This document shows positions 1 to 8,508 of a stretch of DNA of 43,586 nt, piece after piece. The first letter of the stretch is position 1. Each line of letters opens with the position of its first letter. Below the pieces are notes generated by a model. That model had not been told where the DNA came from and did no database searches. It saw only the letters and a program-made list of their open reading frames with translations. A program made the position numbers and the translations under genes. This stretch comes from Bacteroidales bacterium (GTDB taxonomy: Bacteria; Bacteroidota; Bacteroidia; Bacteroidales; P3), in the NCBI GenBank assembly GCA_031272245.1, contig JAISUE010000059.1, positions 1 to 43,586 of the forward strand. The letters run 5' to 3'.

Positions 1-1191
1 CTTACTTTTGGGTTCTCAAAATATCTGCACACGTATCAAGCAAACAATATTAAGAAATACGATGAGGAAACGATAGATAAATATATCTTAAACCCGCGAA
101 TACAACTTGAAAAGATAACCCCATGGCGACCAACTTTGCAAATGGAATTTTCAAAGCAGGGAAAACAATTCGTAAAAGACCCTCAGAAGATAGCAAAATG
201 GATTTTCCAAAACGTAAAACTTAACACCACTGAAAATTATTACGGTCAGGTGATTTCACCTGAGGGTATCCTCAAAACAAAAGAAGCAGACAGAGTTTCA
301 AGAGAGGTCTTTTTCGTTGCAATATGCCGTTCGCTTGGCATAGCAGCCCGTTACGAATGGGCAACAGGGCGTTCGCAATATATGTTACCAAACAAGGGCT
401 GGCAGTATGCAACATTTGGCGATGAGAAAGCAAAAGTCTCAGAACCGATGACAAATGTTATTTTTACATCGTCAAATTCCAATGACACGAAACCTGAGTA
501 TTTTTATCATTTTGCCCTTTCTAAATTAACAAATGGTCGTTTTCAAACCTTGGATTATGAATATGATATGCCGTTTTCTCAATTTCCTGACACATTGTCT
601 CTTTCCAATGGATACTATCGGTTGCTTACCGGACGCAGAGCCGATGATGGTAGTGTATTTATAAGAGAGGAGTATTTTAATCTTACAGGTAGCGACACAA
701 CTGTTTGTATTACGTTGCCGAAAGTAAATACCGAGCCTAAAATTCTTTCACATATTGATTTGGAACATAAATCTGTGAATATCAAAGGGCAACCTCAAAC
801 ATTGAAGTCCTTATGCGGTGAAAAGGGATTACTGTTGATGTTTGTCAATCCTGCCAACGAGCCAACCAGACATTTGATTGCCGATTTCACAACGTTAAAA
901 AATGAGTTTGAAAGTGCAAAAGTGGGTATAGCAGCAGCAATTTGTGGTGACAATTCAGCGAAACACATTGCGGAATCAATGGAGGCAAACTTTCCAAATC
1001 AAACTTTATTTGAACAGGATAATGCTATGGAAATGTTAAAGAGCGTTACAGAAGCAATGAAATACGACTTTGGCAACAATTATCCACTGTTATTGTTCAT
1101 TAAACCAAACGGCGATGTTATCTTTATAAGCGAAGGCTACCGTATTGCAGCCCCTGACAGTATTTTGAAACTGATTTGCAATCAACAATAA
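1..1191 (+). CDS. transglutaminase-like exported protein, C-terminal part (5' end outside window)
   Basis: The frame is open from base 1, so the gene begins upstream; an ATG at 136 is internal. About 396 residues are visible. The first third holds a transglutaminase-core-like segment (ADRVSREVFFVAICRSLGIA, followed by AARYEWATG), which resembles the region where the catalytic Cys normally sits, but the Cys position appears to be Arg or Ser here. A beta-rich stretch follows, then a C-terminal thioredoxin/redoxin-like fold (LLLMFVNPANEPTRHLIADF) without a CxxC pair. Large Bacteroidales proteins with this order are usually exported; the signal peptide would lie outside the window. The substrate is unknown. 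It converges on the T9SS protein at 1491 and shares a hairpin terminator with it. Family assignment is by recall of motif pattern. Confidence 0.75.
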   Translation, partial: LTFGFSKYLHTYQANNIKKYDEETIDKYILNPRIQLEKITPWRPTLQMEFSKQGKQFVKDPQKIAKWIFQNVKLNTTENYYGQVISPEGILKTKEADRVSREVFFVAICRSLGIAARYEWATGRSQYMLPNKGWQYATFGDEKAKVSEPMTNVIFTSSNSNDTKPEYFYHFALSKLTNGRFQTLDYEYDMPFSQFPDTLSLSNGYYRLLTGRRADDGSVFIREEYFNLTGSDTTVCITLPKVNTEPKILSHIDLEHKSVNIKGQPQTLKSLCGEKGLLLMFVNPANEPTRHLIADFTTLKNEFESAKVGIAAAICGDNSAKHIAESMEANFPNQTLFEQDNAMEMLKSVTEAMKYDFGNNYPLLLFIKPNGDVIFISEGYRIAAPDSILKLICNQQ

Positions 1192-1424
1192 CAATTATTT
1201 TAATTTTCTAAAAATATTTTTCAGTCCATTTAACCAATGATGAAAGAGTATTATCAACTTTTAAAATCATAAAATCAAGATTTAAAATAGGAAAATGAAG
1301 ATTTAAAGTGAAAAAATTAAAGTTTTTTATGAGAAAACTATTGGTAGGAGGCAAAAATGGTTATTAATTGATTAAAATTATTATTGTTTAATCTTCAAAA
1401 ATAATAAATTATAATAAAAAATCC

Positions 1425-1458
1425 GAAAGGCTGTTTTAGATTTCTAAAACAGCCTTTC
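1425..1458. terminator. bidirectional hairpin terminator
   Basis: Perfect 16-bp inverted repeat (1425-1440 with 1443-1458, arms GAAAGGCTGTTTTAGA and its complement) separated by two bases, lying between two convergent genes. A-rich sequence precedes it, giving a T-run when read on the minus strand. Confidence 0.8.
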
Positions 1459-1490
1459 ATGAAATGAATAAACCAAATTATTTTACATGG

Positions 1491-3869
1491 TTAGTTTTTA
1501 ACAATTTTTCTTGTGTTTACCGTTTTGTCGTTCAACAGAAATTTCATTGTATAAATCCCATTGGTTAAAGCAGTTAAATCAATCGTTGCTACAGAAGAAC
1601 GAACAGGCATATTTATTAACTCTCTACCAAGAATATCATAAAGTTTTATACGATTAAAACCTTCACCCTCAATCATTATGCGGTCGTTTGCAGGATTAGG
1701 ATAGACGTTTATCTTTGTGGATTCAACATTTGCGAGGTTATTGTGCTTAACCAGATGCATCATATAAGCCTCATCGTCTTTTTGCATTGCCCAATTCTTC
1801 CCGTCAGGCGAAATGTCCATAATGCGACAGGTTGGATTTGATGCAATAGAAAGCATTAACGCTTTACCCGTCTGGTCAATGTTATAATAGTTTTCAATAT
1901 CCTCAGTTATCCATTGTGTAAAAAGTTTCAATCCTGTTTCGGGTGTATAAATGTAAGCATCACCTCCGAGAGTTGGATTGCCTGAATAAACAGCCGCTAA
2001 ACCATCATCGGTAATTGCATTTATTATGTCGCCATTTGAAAGTTGCGTTAAAGTGTTGGTTTCAAGGTTATGTATGTATGGATGTTGCAGCCCTGCACGA
2101 AGTCCTGCATACTTTCCGTTTCCGCTTATGCAGGTATATTCGGTGTTTGTTTCTGTTTGCCAGCCAGTCTGTACTGTAATAGAGTTCGGAGAAAGCCAAT
2201 AGCATGCGTCATATACAGTCATGGTTTGTCCTGATATATTGATACGTCCAACTCCAACATTGCCATCGTTGGATAAATCGGCAATACGTGTCTGTAATGT
2301 GCCTGACGGGGTTGCCCATTCTGTTGCAATCCAGTTCCCGTTTGGCTGTCTGTCCCATACAACAGGCATTGCACCTGTCATTGAACCTGAAGATGCGTAA
2401 CCTGCTGCTCTCATACCATCGGCGGTTATGGTTTGAACATCTCCGTATTGAGGAATCGGCAAAAAGTACGTTTCGTTTTCAAACCATATAACAGGCAAAG
2501 CCGGGTCTATTGTATTGCCCGAATAACGACGAAAGGCTGTATGACCATCGTTTGAAACCCTGTAGCCTTCGCCACCTGTGCTGCTCATAACATAATGTCC
2601 GCTCTCCAATACATCCCACATAAAACCTCCATAGATGCTTGAACTGCCTGTAACATAACGACCATTGTCCGACACTGCTCTTACATTAACTATATTGTTT
2701 ATTGGACCATAAAGAGTTGTTGTATCAGGAATGTCTCCCGCATGAGTTGTTTGAAAAGTTACGGAAACAGTGCTGTCAAATCTGTCAATCGCTCCATTGG
2801 CAATGGTAAAAGTGTAAGTCATGTCTTTCTGATAAGCATCATGAGTAATAATAAGGTATTTGCCGTCAATATCGGTTGTAATATTGCCGATATTACTGCC
2901 ACCGCTAATTGTTATCAGCGAAGGATCAATGATATTTATCTGCTGATTGAAAAGCATTGTTACAGGCATATTTGGAAAAACTCCTGTAACATTATCTACA
3001 GGATACATTTGATAAAGTACCACATCAGAACCTACGGTTGTGAATGACCATGTTCCTCCTGCAAAGTTTGCTATTGCTCCGTTTGGTATATTCACCGAGT
3101 AAGTTGTATTATATGTCAAAGGGTCATGCTCAATCAGAAGCTTATTACTGTCTATGGTTGCAATTACGCCTGTTGCCCCGCTGACAGTTACAAGAGAAAG
3201 GTCGGTTGCAGTTAGTACATGGTCAAAAACGGCATAGATTGGCGTTATTACGTCAATATCCTGCGTTGTAGAGGTTGGATAATAACCTGTCATTGCCACC
3301 AATGGTTCGCCTTCCTCAATGTAAAAATCGTCAATGCAAACTTTATAACCCCATTGAGATGATGTTACATGGATTGCAAGATAGTAATTTCCTGTTGTTA
3401 CAGGAGTGAAAACGTTTTCTACTTCAATCGGACTGTAAGGAACTTCCATAGAATAAAGAGTTTCTACGATACTCGATTCGTTTTGTGCGGAAACAAGATA
3501 AATATCCAGTGTATAAATTCCGTAAGAAGAGCCCTTTTGTATCCAAAATGTATTGGTGTAAGGCGTTCCTGCCACAAAATAAAACTGGTCTGTAAAAACC
3601 CAGTCGTTAATCGTTCCGTCGCCTGAGGACAGATACTGCGTTCCATTGTGTCCTCCAAAAAAACCTGAAGCGTGCTGATGATTGGAAGATACAAAAGTGT
3701 TTCCGTCAGCATTTGCATCAATTGCCACCCATCCTGTCGGAAGAGCAGGTGTGGTTAATGCATCAAAATTTTCCGAATAAGGGAAAGTCTGTTGAGCCTT
3801 TGTTGAATTTGTAAATGCGACAGCACAAAGGACAAACGCCGCAACTGCGATAATAAATTTGTGTTTCAT
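1491..3869 (-). CDS. T9SS-exported adhesin-like protein with cleaved-adhesin and Ig-like domains
   Basis: 792 residues. A Sec signal peptide (about 1-26, ending TKAQ) is followed by a carbohydrate-binding-like 'choice-of-anchor J/cleaved adhesin' domain (about 28-188, with NFDALTTPALPTGW and YLSSGDG). Two Big_5-type Ig-like domains follow (about 190-280 and 285-378; NIPNGAIANFAGGTWSFTT and TIANGAIDRFD are the paired signatures). A repeat-rich, possibly propeller-like region spans about 385-690. A T9SS type A sorting domain (about 712-792, INVYPNPANDRI then LYDILGRELIN and TLTNGIYTMKF-like strands) ends the protein. By family knowledge it should cross the outer membrane through the type IX system and be retained on the surface or released. 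No T9SS machinery gene is in the window. G+C is higher than in the genes to the right. Confidence 0.9.
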   Translation of the reverse strand: MKHKFIIAVAAFVLCAVAFTNSTKAQQTFPYSENFDALTTPALPTGWVAIDANADGNTFVSSNHQHASGFFGGHNGTQYLSSGDGTINDWVFTDQFYFVAGTPYTNTFWIQKGSSYGIYTLDIYLVSAQNESSIVETLYSMEVPYSPIEVENVFTPVTTGNYYLAIHVTSSQWGYKVCIDDFYIEEGEPLVAMTGYYPTSTTQDIDVITPIYAVFDHVLTATDLSLVTVSGATGVIATIDSNKLLIEHDPLTYNTTYSVNIPNGAIANFAGGTWSFTTVGSDVVLYQMYPVDNVTGVFPNMPVTMLFNQQINIIDPSLITISGGSNIGNITTDIDGKYLIITHDAYQKDMTYTFTIANGAIDRFDSTVSVTFQTTHAGDIPDTTTLYGPINNIVNVRAVSDNGRYVTGSSSIYGGFMWDVLESGHYVMSSTGGEGYRVSNDGHTAFRRYSGNTIDPALPVIWFENETYFLPIPQYGDVQTITADGMRAAGYASSGSMTGAMPVVWDRQPNGNWIATEWATPSGTLQTRIADLSNDGNVGVGRINISGQTMTVYDACYWLSPNSITVQTGWQTETNTEYTCISGNGKYAGLRAGLQHPYIHNLETNTLTQLSNGDIINAITDDGLAAVYSGNPTLGGDAYIYTPETGLKLFTQWITEDIENYYNIDQTGKALMLSIASNPTCRIMDISPDGKNWAMQKDDEAYMMHLVKHNNLANVESTKINVYPNPANDRIMIEGEGFNRIKLYDILGRELINMPVRSSVATIDLTALTNGIYTMKFLLNDKTVNTRKIVKN

Positions 3870-3898
3870 ATTTATTTAACTTATTTAGAATTATCTTG

Positions 3899-3906
3899 CA
3901 AATATA
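3899..3906 (-). promoter_or_regulatory. -7 element of the T9SS protein gene
   Basis: TATATTTG on the minus strand fits the Bacteroidota consensus TAnnTTTG, about 30 bases upstream of the start at 3869. No clear -33 TTTG at standard spacing. Confidence 0.55.
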
Positions 3907-4177
3907 TAAATGTATATTTAGAATATTGTAGCATATTTGCAAAAATTTGTAGCCTCTGTGCAAAATTTTGTAGATTATAAAGATATACTTTACTATATAT
4001 GCCGGATTATAGATACGTATTTTAAGATATATTCTAATTTTTTTGATTTTTTATGTTAAAATTCAAGTTTTTGAGATATAAAAACATTGTTTTTTGTTTA
4101 AGATAACAAGAAATTTGTTATGAATAAAACTTGTATTTACGATGTTTTGAATAATGCAGTAATAAATACTAAAATTG

Positions 4178-4185
4178 TAACTTTG
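4178..4185 (+). promoter_or_regulatory. -7 element of the GT9 gene
   Basis: TAACTTTG followed by C, 19 bases before the ATG at 4204. It lies inside the longer reading frame that begins at 4120, and so argues that the 4204 start is the real one. Confidence 0.65.
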
Positions 4186-4203
4186 CATTTCAAATTAAAA
4201 AAT

Positions 4204-5202
4204 ATGAATTCTGTTCAACTTAATACAATTCTTGTCATTCAAACCGCTTCCATTGGAGATGTTGTTTTAGCGACATCTATTTTGGAAACTTTACATAGAG
4301 AATATCCCTTGTCAAACATAGATATTCTTGTAAAAAAAGGAAATGAAACATTGTTTGATGGACATCTATTTGTAAATAATGTATTGATATGGAATAAAAA
4401 TAATAATAAATATCGTAATCTTTTAAAATTAATAAGAGAAATAAGGACAAAAAAGTACGATTTGGTGATTAATTTACAACGTTTTTTAAGTAGTGGATTG
4501 ATGACATGTTTTTCAAAATCAAAACAAACAAGAGGATTTAAAAAAAATCCTTTGTCTTTATTTTTTACAAAAAGATTTGTACATCACATAAATATAAAAC
4601 AATTTACACACGAAATAGATAGAAATGCTCTTTTAATAGCAGACTTATGTACTTCAAATAAAGTGGAAAAACCAAAATTGTATCCAAAAGTCAATTTATT
4701 ATTTTCTTTTCAAAACAATGTATATTATACGATTAGCCCATCTTCTCTTTGGAAAACCAAGCAAATGCCAATAGATAAATGGGTTGAATTAGTTCGTTTA
4801 ATAAGTAAAAAAGGTGATGTTTGTTTGCTTGGTTCAAAAAATGATAGAGAATTATGCGAACAAATTATAGAAATGTCAGGCTTTAAGGATTGCATAAACC
4901 TTTGTGGCAAATTATCTTTTCTTCAATCGTGTAATATAATGTATGGAGCAAAAATGAATTTTACAAACGATTCTGCACCATTGCATTTCTGTTCTGCTGT
5001 AAATGCCCCAGTTACTGCTGTATTTTGTTCTACTGTTCCGGAATTTGGTTTTACTCCATTAAGTGAAAATAATTATATTATTCAGACACAACTTAAATTG
5101 AAATGTCGTCCGTGTGGTTTGCATGGACATAAAGAATGTCCTCAAAAGCATTTTGCTTGTGGAAACACCATTGAAATATCAGAATTTTTAAGTAGGTTTT
5201 AA
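4204..5202 (+). CDS. glycosyltransferase family 9 (lipopolysaccharide heptosyltransferase-like)
   Basis: 332 residues from the chosen start. An ATG at 4120 exists, but the promoter element at 4178 lies after it and family proteins start at the ILVIQTASIGDVVLATSIL motif, so 4204 is preferred. The N-terminal Rossmann-like half contains that motif and IDILVKKGNETLF. The C-terminal nucleotide-sugar half has SPSSLWKTKQMP, VCLLGSKNDRELC, NLCGKLSFLQ and the diagnostic FTNDSAPLHFCSAVNAPV. The Cys-rich end (CRPCGLHGHKECP) is common in this family. The expected role is transfer of a heptose or similar sugar to the lipid A core at the inner face of the inner membrane. The sugar donor cannot be told from sequence, and no other LPS genes are adjacent. 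Confidence 0.85.
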   Translation: MNSVQLNTILVIQTASIGDVVLATSILETLHREYPLSNIDILVKKGNETLFDGHLFVNNVLIWNKNNNKYRNLLKLIREIRTKKYDLVINLQRFLSSGLMTCFSKSKQTRGFKKNPLSLFFTKRFVHHINIKQFTHEIDRNALLIADLCTSNKVEKPKLYPKVNLLFSFQNNVYYTISPSSLWKTKQMPIDKWVELVRLISKKGDVCLLGSKNDRELCEQIIEMSGFKDCINLCGKLSFLQSCNIMYGAKMNFTNDSAPLHFCSAVNAPVTAVFCSTVPEFGFTPLSENNYIIQTQLKLKCRPCGLHGHKECPQKHFACGNTIEISEFLSRF

Positions 5203-5292
5203 GATATATATTGTTCATAATTAGTCTTTTATCCGTTTAATTGAAAGTTTTTTTTGCTTCTTACGACAAATAATTGAATAATATCAAATAAT

Positions 5293-5312
5293 TTTTGTAC
5301 ATTTGTACAAAA
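5293..5312. promoter_or_regulatory. palindromic candidate operator overlapping a -7 element
   Basis: Perfect inverted repeat TTTTGTAC-ATTT-GTACAAAA (8-bp arms, 4-base spacer). The -7 element TACATTTG (5298-5305) is embedded in it, so a bound dimeric repressor would block the promoter. No regulator gene is adjacent. Confidence 0.4.
5298..5305 (+). promoter_or_regulatory. -7 element upstream of the uncharacterised gene at 5421
   Basis: TACATTTG fits TAnnTTTG. The implied 5' leader is about 110 bases, longer than for most genes here. Confidence 0.5.
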
Positions 5313-5406
5313 TTAAGCAAGAAAATTGCATTAGTTATTATAAACATTTGAACATAAATTTGACATTTGCGAAATGATAGTAAAATTAGATATTTCGTTA
5401 TTTTAT

Positions 5407-5413
5407 AAGGAGG
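5407..5413 (+). promoter_or_regulatory. strong Shine-Dalgarno site
   Basis: AAGGAGG, 7 bases before the ATG at 5421. Such a full anti-SD match is unusual for Bacteroidota, and most genes in this window lack one. Confidence 0.7.
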
Positions 5414-5420
5414 ATTTCTT

Positions 5421-6098
5421 ATGAGTGATTGGCTTTACAAAACGGAAAATGAGTTTTATACTCAAGTAAAGATTCATTTATCTTTCTACCTTAAAAATAA
5501 AGAAGCTTTGGAAATTTCCCATAAAGACATGATGGATTATGTTGCGGCTTGGACTAATTATAGTGAGGCATTTCAACAATCTGCTTTGGAAAAAGGGAAT
5601 TGTAAAGAAAAGAAAGTATTGAAAGACACAACGAAAGCGTTAATGATTAAGCAAGAACGTTACATGTACAACAAATACATAAGAAAAGTATCAACAGTTT
5701 CCGATGAAGATCTTGTTGATCATTTGTTTCCTGCGCAGGAACGCAAGCAAAGCGTACCAATACTTCTTAACGATATTGCACCTTTGTTACAGATAGATAA
5801 TAGTAGGCACAGAATACATAAAATATTTTTTGGGCAAAATCATCCAACAATAAAAGATAGAATGCTTAAAAAAAAGCCAATAGGCATAAGTGGATGTTAT
5901 ATTGCTTATAAAATTGGCGGAGAAAAGCCTGATGACATAGAAGACTTAAATGGAATAATTTCTTGCAAAACATCACCTCATGTATTTACTTATACTTTTG
6001 GACAAGTTGGATTACAAGTTTGGTATGCAGCATGCTGGTATGATGAAAGAGGAAGAGTGGGGGAGTGGTCTGAAATAATCGGAAGAATAATAATGTAA
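5421..6098 (+). CDS. uncharacterised protein, helical N-terminus with fibronectin III-like C-terminus
   Basis: 225 residues, no signal peptide and no membrane segment. The N-terminal about 110 residues are charged and helical, with a YVAAWTNYSEAFQQSALEKG stretch. The C-terminal part (about 125-225) reads like an Ig/FN3-type beta domain: IHKIFFG, GCYIAYKIGGEKPDDIEDLN, YTFGQVGLQVWYAACWYDER, and a final GEWSEIIGRIIM. I recall short hypothetical proteins of Bacteroidota and other bacteria with the same overall plan (helical half, 'WxxY' region, then a domain ending in a GPWSE-like motif), but none with an assigned function. The start is fixed by the strong AAGGAGG site. It has its own promoter with an overlapping palindrome and a following hairpin, so it is probably monocistronic and regulated. 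Function unknown. Confidence 0.75.
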   Translation: MSDWLYKTENEFYTQVKIHLSFYLKNKEALEISHKDMMDYVAAWTNYSEAFQQSALEKGNCKEKKVLKDTTKALMIKQERYMYNKYIRKVSTVSDEDLVDHLFPAQERKQSVPILLNDIAPLLQIDNSRHRIHKIFFGQNHPTIKDRMLKKKPIGISGCYIAYKIGGEKPDDIEDLNGIISCKTSPHVFTYTFGQVGLQVWYAACWYDERGRVGEWSEIIGRIIM

Positions 6099-6130
6099 CT
6101 TTTCAGACTAATGCTTGCTTATTAACCAAT

Positions 6131-6195
6131 AAGAGAGAGGTAAATTTATAATATTGCTTAATATAAAACTTCAAACTCAAAAAATCCTCTCTCTT
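6131..6195 (+). terminator. long-loop hairpin terminator candidate
   Basis: 10-bp inverted repeat AAGAGAGAGG (6131-6140) / CCTCTCTCTT (6186-6195) with a 45-base AT-rich loop, followed by a T-rich run, 32 bases after the stop of the gene ending at 6098. Confidence 0.5.
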
Positions 6196-6277
6196 GTATT
6201 TTTTATTGTGATATTAAATGCAAAATTTTGATTTGTAAGAGAATATCTTAACTATGTTTTAATACAAAATTAGCTAT

Positions 6278-6308
6278 TTTGTCTATTATGTCAAAAATAC
6301 TACCTTTG
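6278..6308 (+). promoter_or_regulatory. promoter of gpmA-folC
   Basis: TTTG (6278-6281), a 19-base spacer and TACCTTTG (6301-6308): both Bacteroidota -33 and -7 boxes at standard spacing, 27 bases before the gpmA start. The best full promoter in the window. Confidence 0.75.
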
Positions 6309-6335
6309 CAGTGTTAAAAATTTATAATACACAAA

Positions 6336-7076
6336 ATGAAAAAACTTATTTTAGTAAGACACGGTCAAAGTGAATGGAATAAATGGAATCTGTTTACAGG
6401 TTGGACTGATGTTGATTTAACATCAAAAGGGCTTAGTGAAGCTTTTGATGCAGGTTTACGATTAAAGAATGAGGGCTATAAACCTCAAATATGTTTTACT
6501 TCTTATTTAAAAAGAGCAGTTAAAACTTTAAATCAAATACTTGATGCAATGAATATGGATTATTTGCCGGTAGAAAAATCATGGCGGTTGAATGAAAAAC
6601 ATTATGGTGTATTGCAGGCAAAGAATAAAAAAGAGATGGTAGAGAAGTTTGGAATTGAGAAAGTTCAGCAGTGGCGTAGAGGCTATAACTGTCCTCCTCC
6701 TGAATTAGAAGGTAAAAGTGCAGAAGAACAATTAAAAGATCCTCGTTATGCCGAGTTGTTACCGGAAGAAAATCCTTTAACAGAAGGATTAAAAGATTGT
6801 ATTGACCGTCTTATGCCTTTTTATTATGAACATATTCTTAAAGCATTTGATAAATATGATGAGGTTTTAGTTGTTGCACATGGTAATTCATTACGTGGGA
6901 TAGTAAAGACATTGAAAAATATAACAGATGAAGAAATATCAGGGTTAAACCTTCCAACAGCTATTCCATATATTTTTGAATTGGATAACGGTTTGAAATT
7001 ACAAAGAGATTTCTTTTTAGCCGAAGCATCCGAATTAGCAAAATTACAACAAGAAGTCGCAAATCAGTCAAAATAG
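6336..7076 (+). CDS. gpmA: 2,3-bisphosphoglycerate-dependent phosphoglycerate mutase
   Basis: 246 residues, the usual size of the cofactor-dependent dPGM enzyme. It interconverts 3- and 2-phosphoglycerate in glycolysis and gluconeogenesis in the cytoplasm. The phosphohistidine motif LVRHGQSEWN is at the N-terminus (His9), followed by NLFTGWTDVDLTSKG. RLNEKHYGVLQ, RRGYNCPPPELEGKS and the second catalytic histidine in VAHGNSLRGIVK (His182) are all present, so the enzyme looks intact. It is followed after 6 bases by folC, with which it should be co-transcribed from the promoter at 6278-6308. The C-terminal tail (ASELAKLQQEVANQSK) is slightly extended. Confidence 0.97.
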   Translation: MKKLILVRHGQSEWNKWNLFTGWTDVDLTSKGLSEAFDAGLRLKNEGYKPQICFTSYLKRAVKTLNQILDAMNMDYLPVEKSWRLNEKHYGVLQAKNKKEMVEKFGIEKVQQWRRGYNCPPPELEGKSAEEQLKDPRYAELLPEENPLTEGLKDCIDRLMPFYYEHILKAFDKYDEVLVVAHGNSLRGIVKTLKNITDEEISGLNLPTAIPYIFELDNGLKLQRDFFLAEASELAKLQQEVANQSK

Positions 7077-7082
7077 TTTTAT

Positions 7083-8372
7083 ATGACTTATAGAGAAACG
7101 ATAGATTATCTTTTTTCTACACTTCCGATGTATCAACGTGTAGGTGCAACGGCTTATAAATCCAATTTGGACAATACAATAGCTTTAATGTCTGCATTGG
7201 GAAATCCGGAACGGGCTTTCAAATCAATACATGTTGCAGGCACTAATGGAAAAGGTTCAACATCTCATTTGCTTGCCTCAATTTTGACTCAAAAAAAATT
7301 GAAAACAGGTTTGCATACATCACCTCATTTGAAGGATTTTAGAGAAAGAATCCGTATTGATGGAATGTTGTGCAAAGAATCATTTGTTGTAGATTTTATT
7401 GATAAAAATAAATCAATAATAGAACAAATAAAGCCTTCATTTTTTGAGCTTTCTGTTGCAATGGCTTTTAAGTATTTTGAACAGGAAAAAGTAGATATTG
7501 CTGTTATTGAAGTAGGAATGGGAGGACGATTAGATAGTACAAACGTTATTTCCCCATTATTGTCTGTGATAACTAATATAAGCTTTGATCATACACAGTT
7601 TTTAGGTAATACGCTATCTGATATTGCAAAGGAAAAAGCAGGAATAATAAAACATGGAATACCTGTTGTTATTGGACAAACACAGAAAGAAGTACAAAAT
7701 GTATTTATTCAAAAGGCAAAAGAAGAAAATAGCAAAATAACGTTTGCAGACTGTAAATACAATGTACGTAATGTTAGAAACGGTAAAAGACTTATAATGG
7801 ATATTTATAATAATGATGCCTTGAAATATAAAGATTTGGAATTAACTTTGTGTGGAAATTATCAGCAAAAAAATATTCTTGGAGTATTAGCTTGTATTGA
7901 CGAATTAAATGAGCAGGGTTTCAATATAGATGAAAATGTGTTGCGATATGGAATCCTTAATATAGATAAAAATGCACGGCTTTTGGGTCGTTGGCAAAAG
8001 TTAAAAGAAAAACCGCTTATTATTTGTGATACAGGTCATAATGAAGATGGATTACGTTTTGTAATCTCTCAACTTCAAAATTTACATTATAGTAAATTGC
8101 ATATAGTTTTTGGAGTAGTTAATGACAAGGATCTAAGTCGTATATTTCCTCTTTTACCAGTCAATGCGGAATATTATCTTTGCAAGGCAGATATTCCTCG
8201 AGGATTGCCTGTGGAAAAATTAGCTGAGAAATTTAAGCAGGCATCAGTTTTTTCAACTTATAGTACCTATAATTCAGTAAATGAAGCTTTAAATGCAGCA
8301 ATATTTAAGGCAAAAGATGAAGATGTAATTTTTGTTGGTGGCAGTACTTTTGTTGTAGCAGAAGTTATTTAA
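7083..8372 (+). CDS. folC: bifunctional folylpolyglutamate synthase / dihydrofolate synthase
   Basis: 429 residues, normal length for FolC, a Mur-ligase-family enzyme. It joins glutamate to dihydropteroate and extends the polyglutamate tail of folates using ATP. The P-loop GTNGKGSTSHLLASIL is near residues 53-68, followed by GLHTSPHLKDFRERIRIDG. EVGMGGRLDSTNVI and ITNISFDHTQFLGNTLSDIA carry the Mg and substrate residues, and CDTGHNEDGL plus FVGGSTFVVAEVI mark the C-terminal ligase domain. It starts 6 bases after gpmA. The folate gene folP lies about 25 kb away in the same window, so folate genes are not clustered. Confidence 0.96.
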   Translation: MTYRETIDYLFSTLPMYQRVGATAYKSNLDNTIALMSALGNPERAFKSIHVAGTNGKGSTSHLLASILTQKKLKTGLHTSPHLKDFRERIRIDGMLCKESFVVDFIDKNKSIIEQIKPSFFELSVAMAFKYFEQEKVDIAVIEVGMGGRLDSTNVISPLLSVITNISFDHTQFLGNTLSDIAKEKAGIIKHGIPVVIGQTQKEVQNVFIQKAKEENSKITFADCKYNVRNVRNGKRLIMDIYNNDALKYKDLELTLCGNYQQKNILGVLACIDELNEQGFNIDENVLRYGILNIDKNARLLGRWQKLKEKPLIICDTGHNEDGLRFVISQLQNLHYSKLHIVFGVVNDKDLSRIFPLLPVNAEYYLCKADIPRGLPVEKLAEKFKQASVFSTYSTYNSVNEALNAAIFKAKDEDVIFVGGSTFVVAEVI

Positions 8373-8508
8373 AATTTAAAGATTTAATTTTCATTTTAAA
8401 AATCAAAAATTTTGTATGGAAAAACAGTCATTTTTATGTAGAATATCAAGATATTTTAATGTAGTATAAATACTTGTTTGATTTATCATAAGTTATTAAG
8501 ACAAAATA

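Larger units (their letters stand above)
3870..4203. other. AT-rich divergent intergenic region
   Basis: 334 bases between the divergent T9SS and glycosyltransferase genes. It holds one -7 element for each direction (3899-3906 minus, 4178-4185 plus). No ORF with coding character and no RNA gene was recognised in the remainder. Confidence 0.7.

Noticed and set aside
1273..1285. 13-base sequence AAATCAAGATTTA repeated near 11643-11655
   Set aside because: Short, AT-only apart from two bases, no flanking similarity; not enough for a repeat family.
1345..1371. Shine-Dalgarno-like TAGGAGG followed by ATG
   Set aside because: The frame closes after four codons, so it is a chance match.
4120..4203. 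N-terminal extension of the GT9 protein from an upstream ATG
   Set aside because: The promoter element at 4178 lies after this ATG and the extension has no family conservation.
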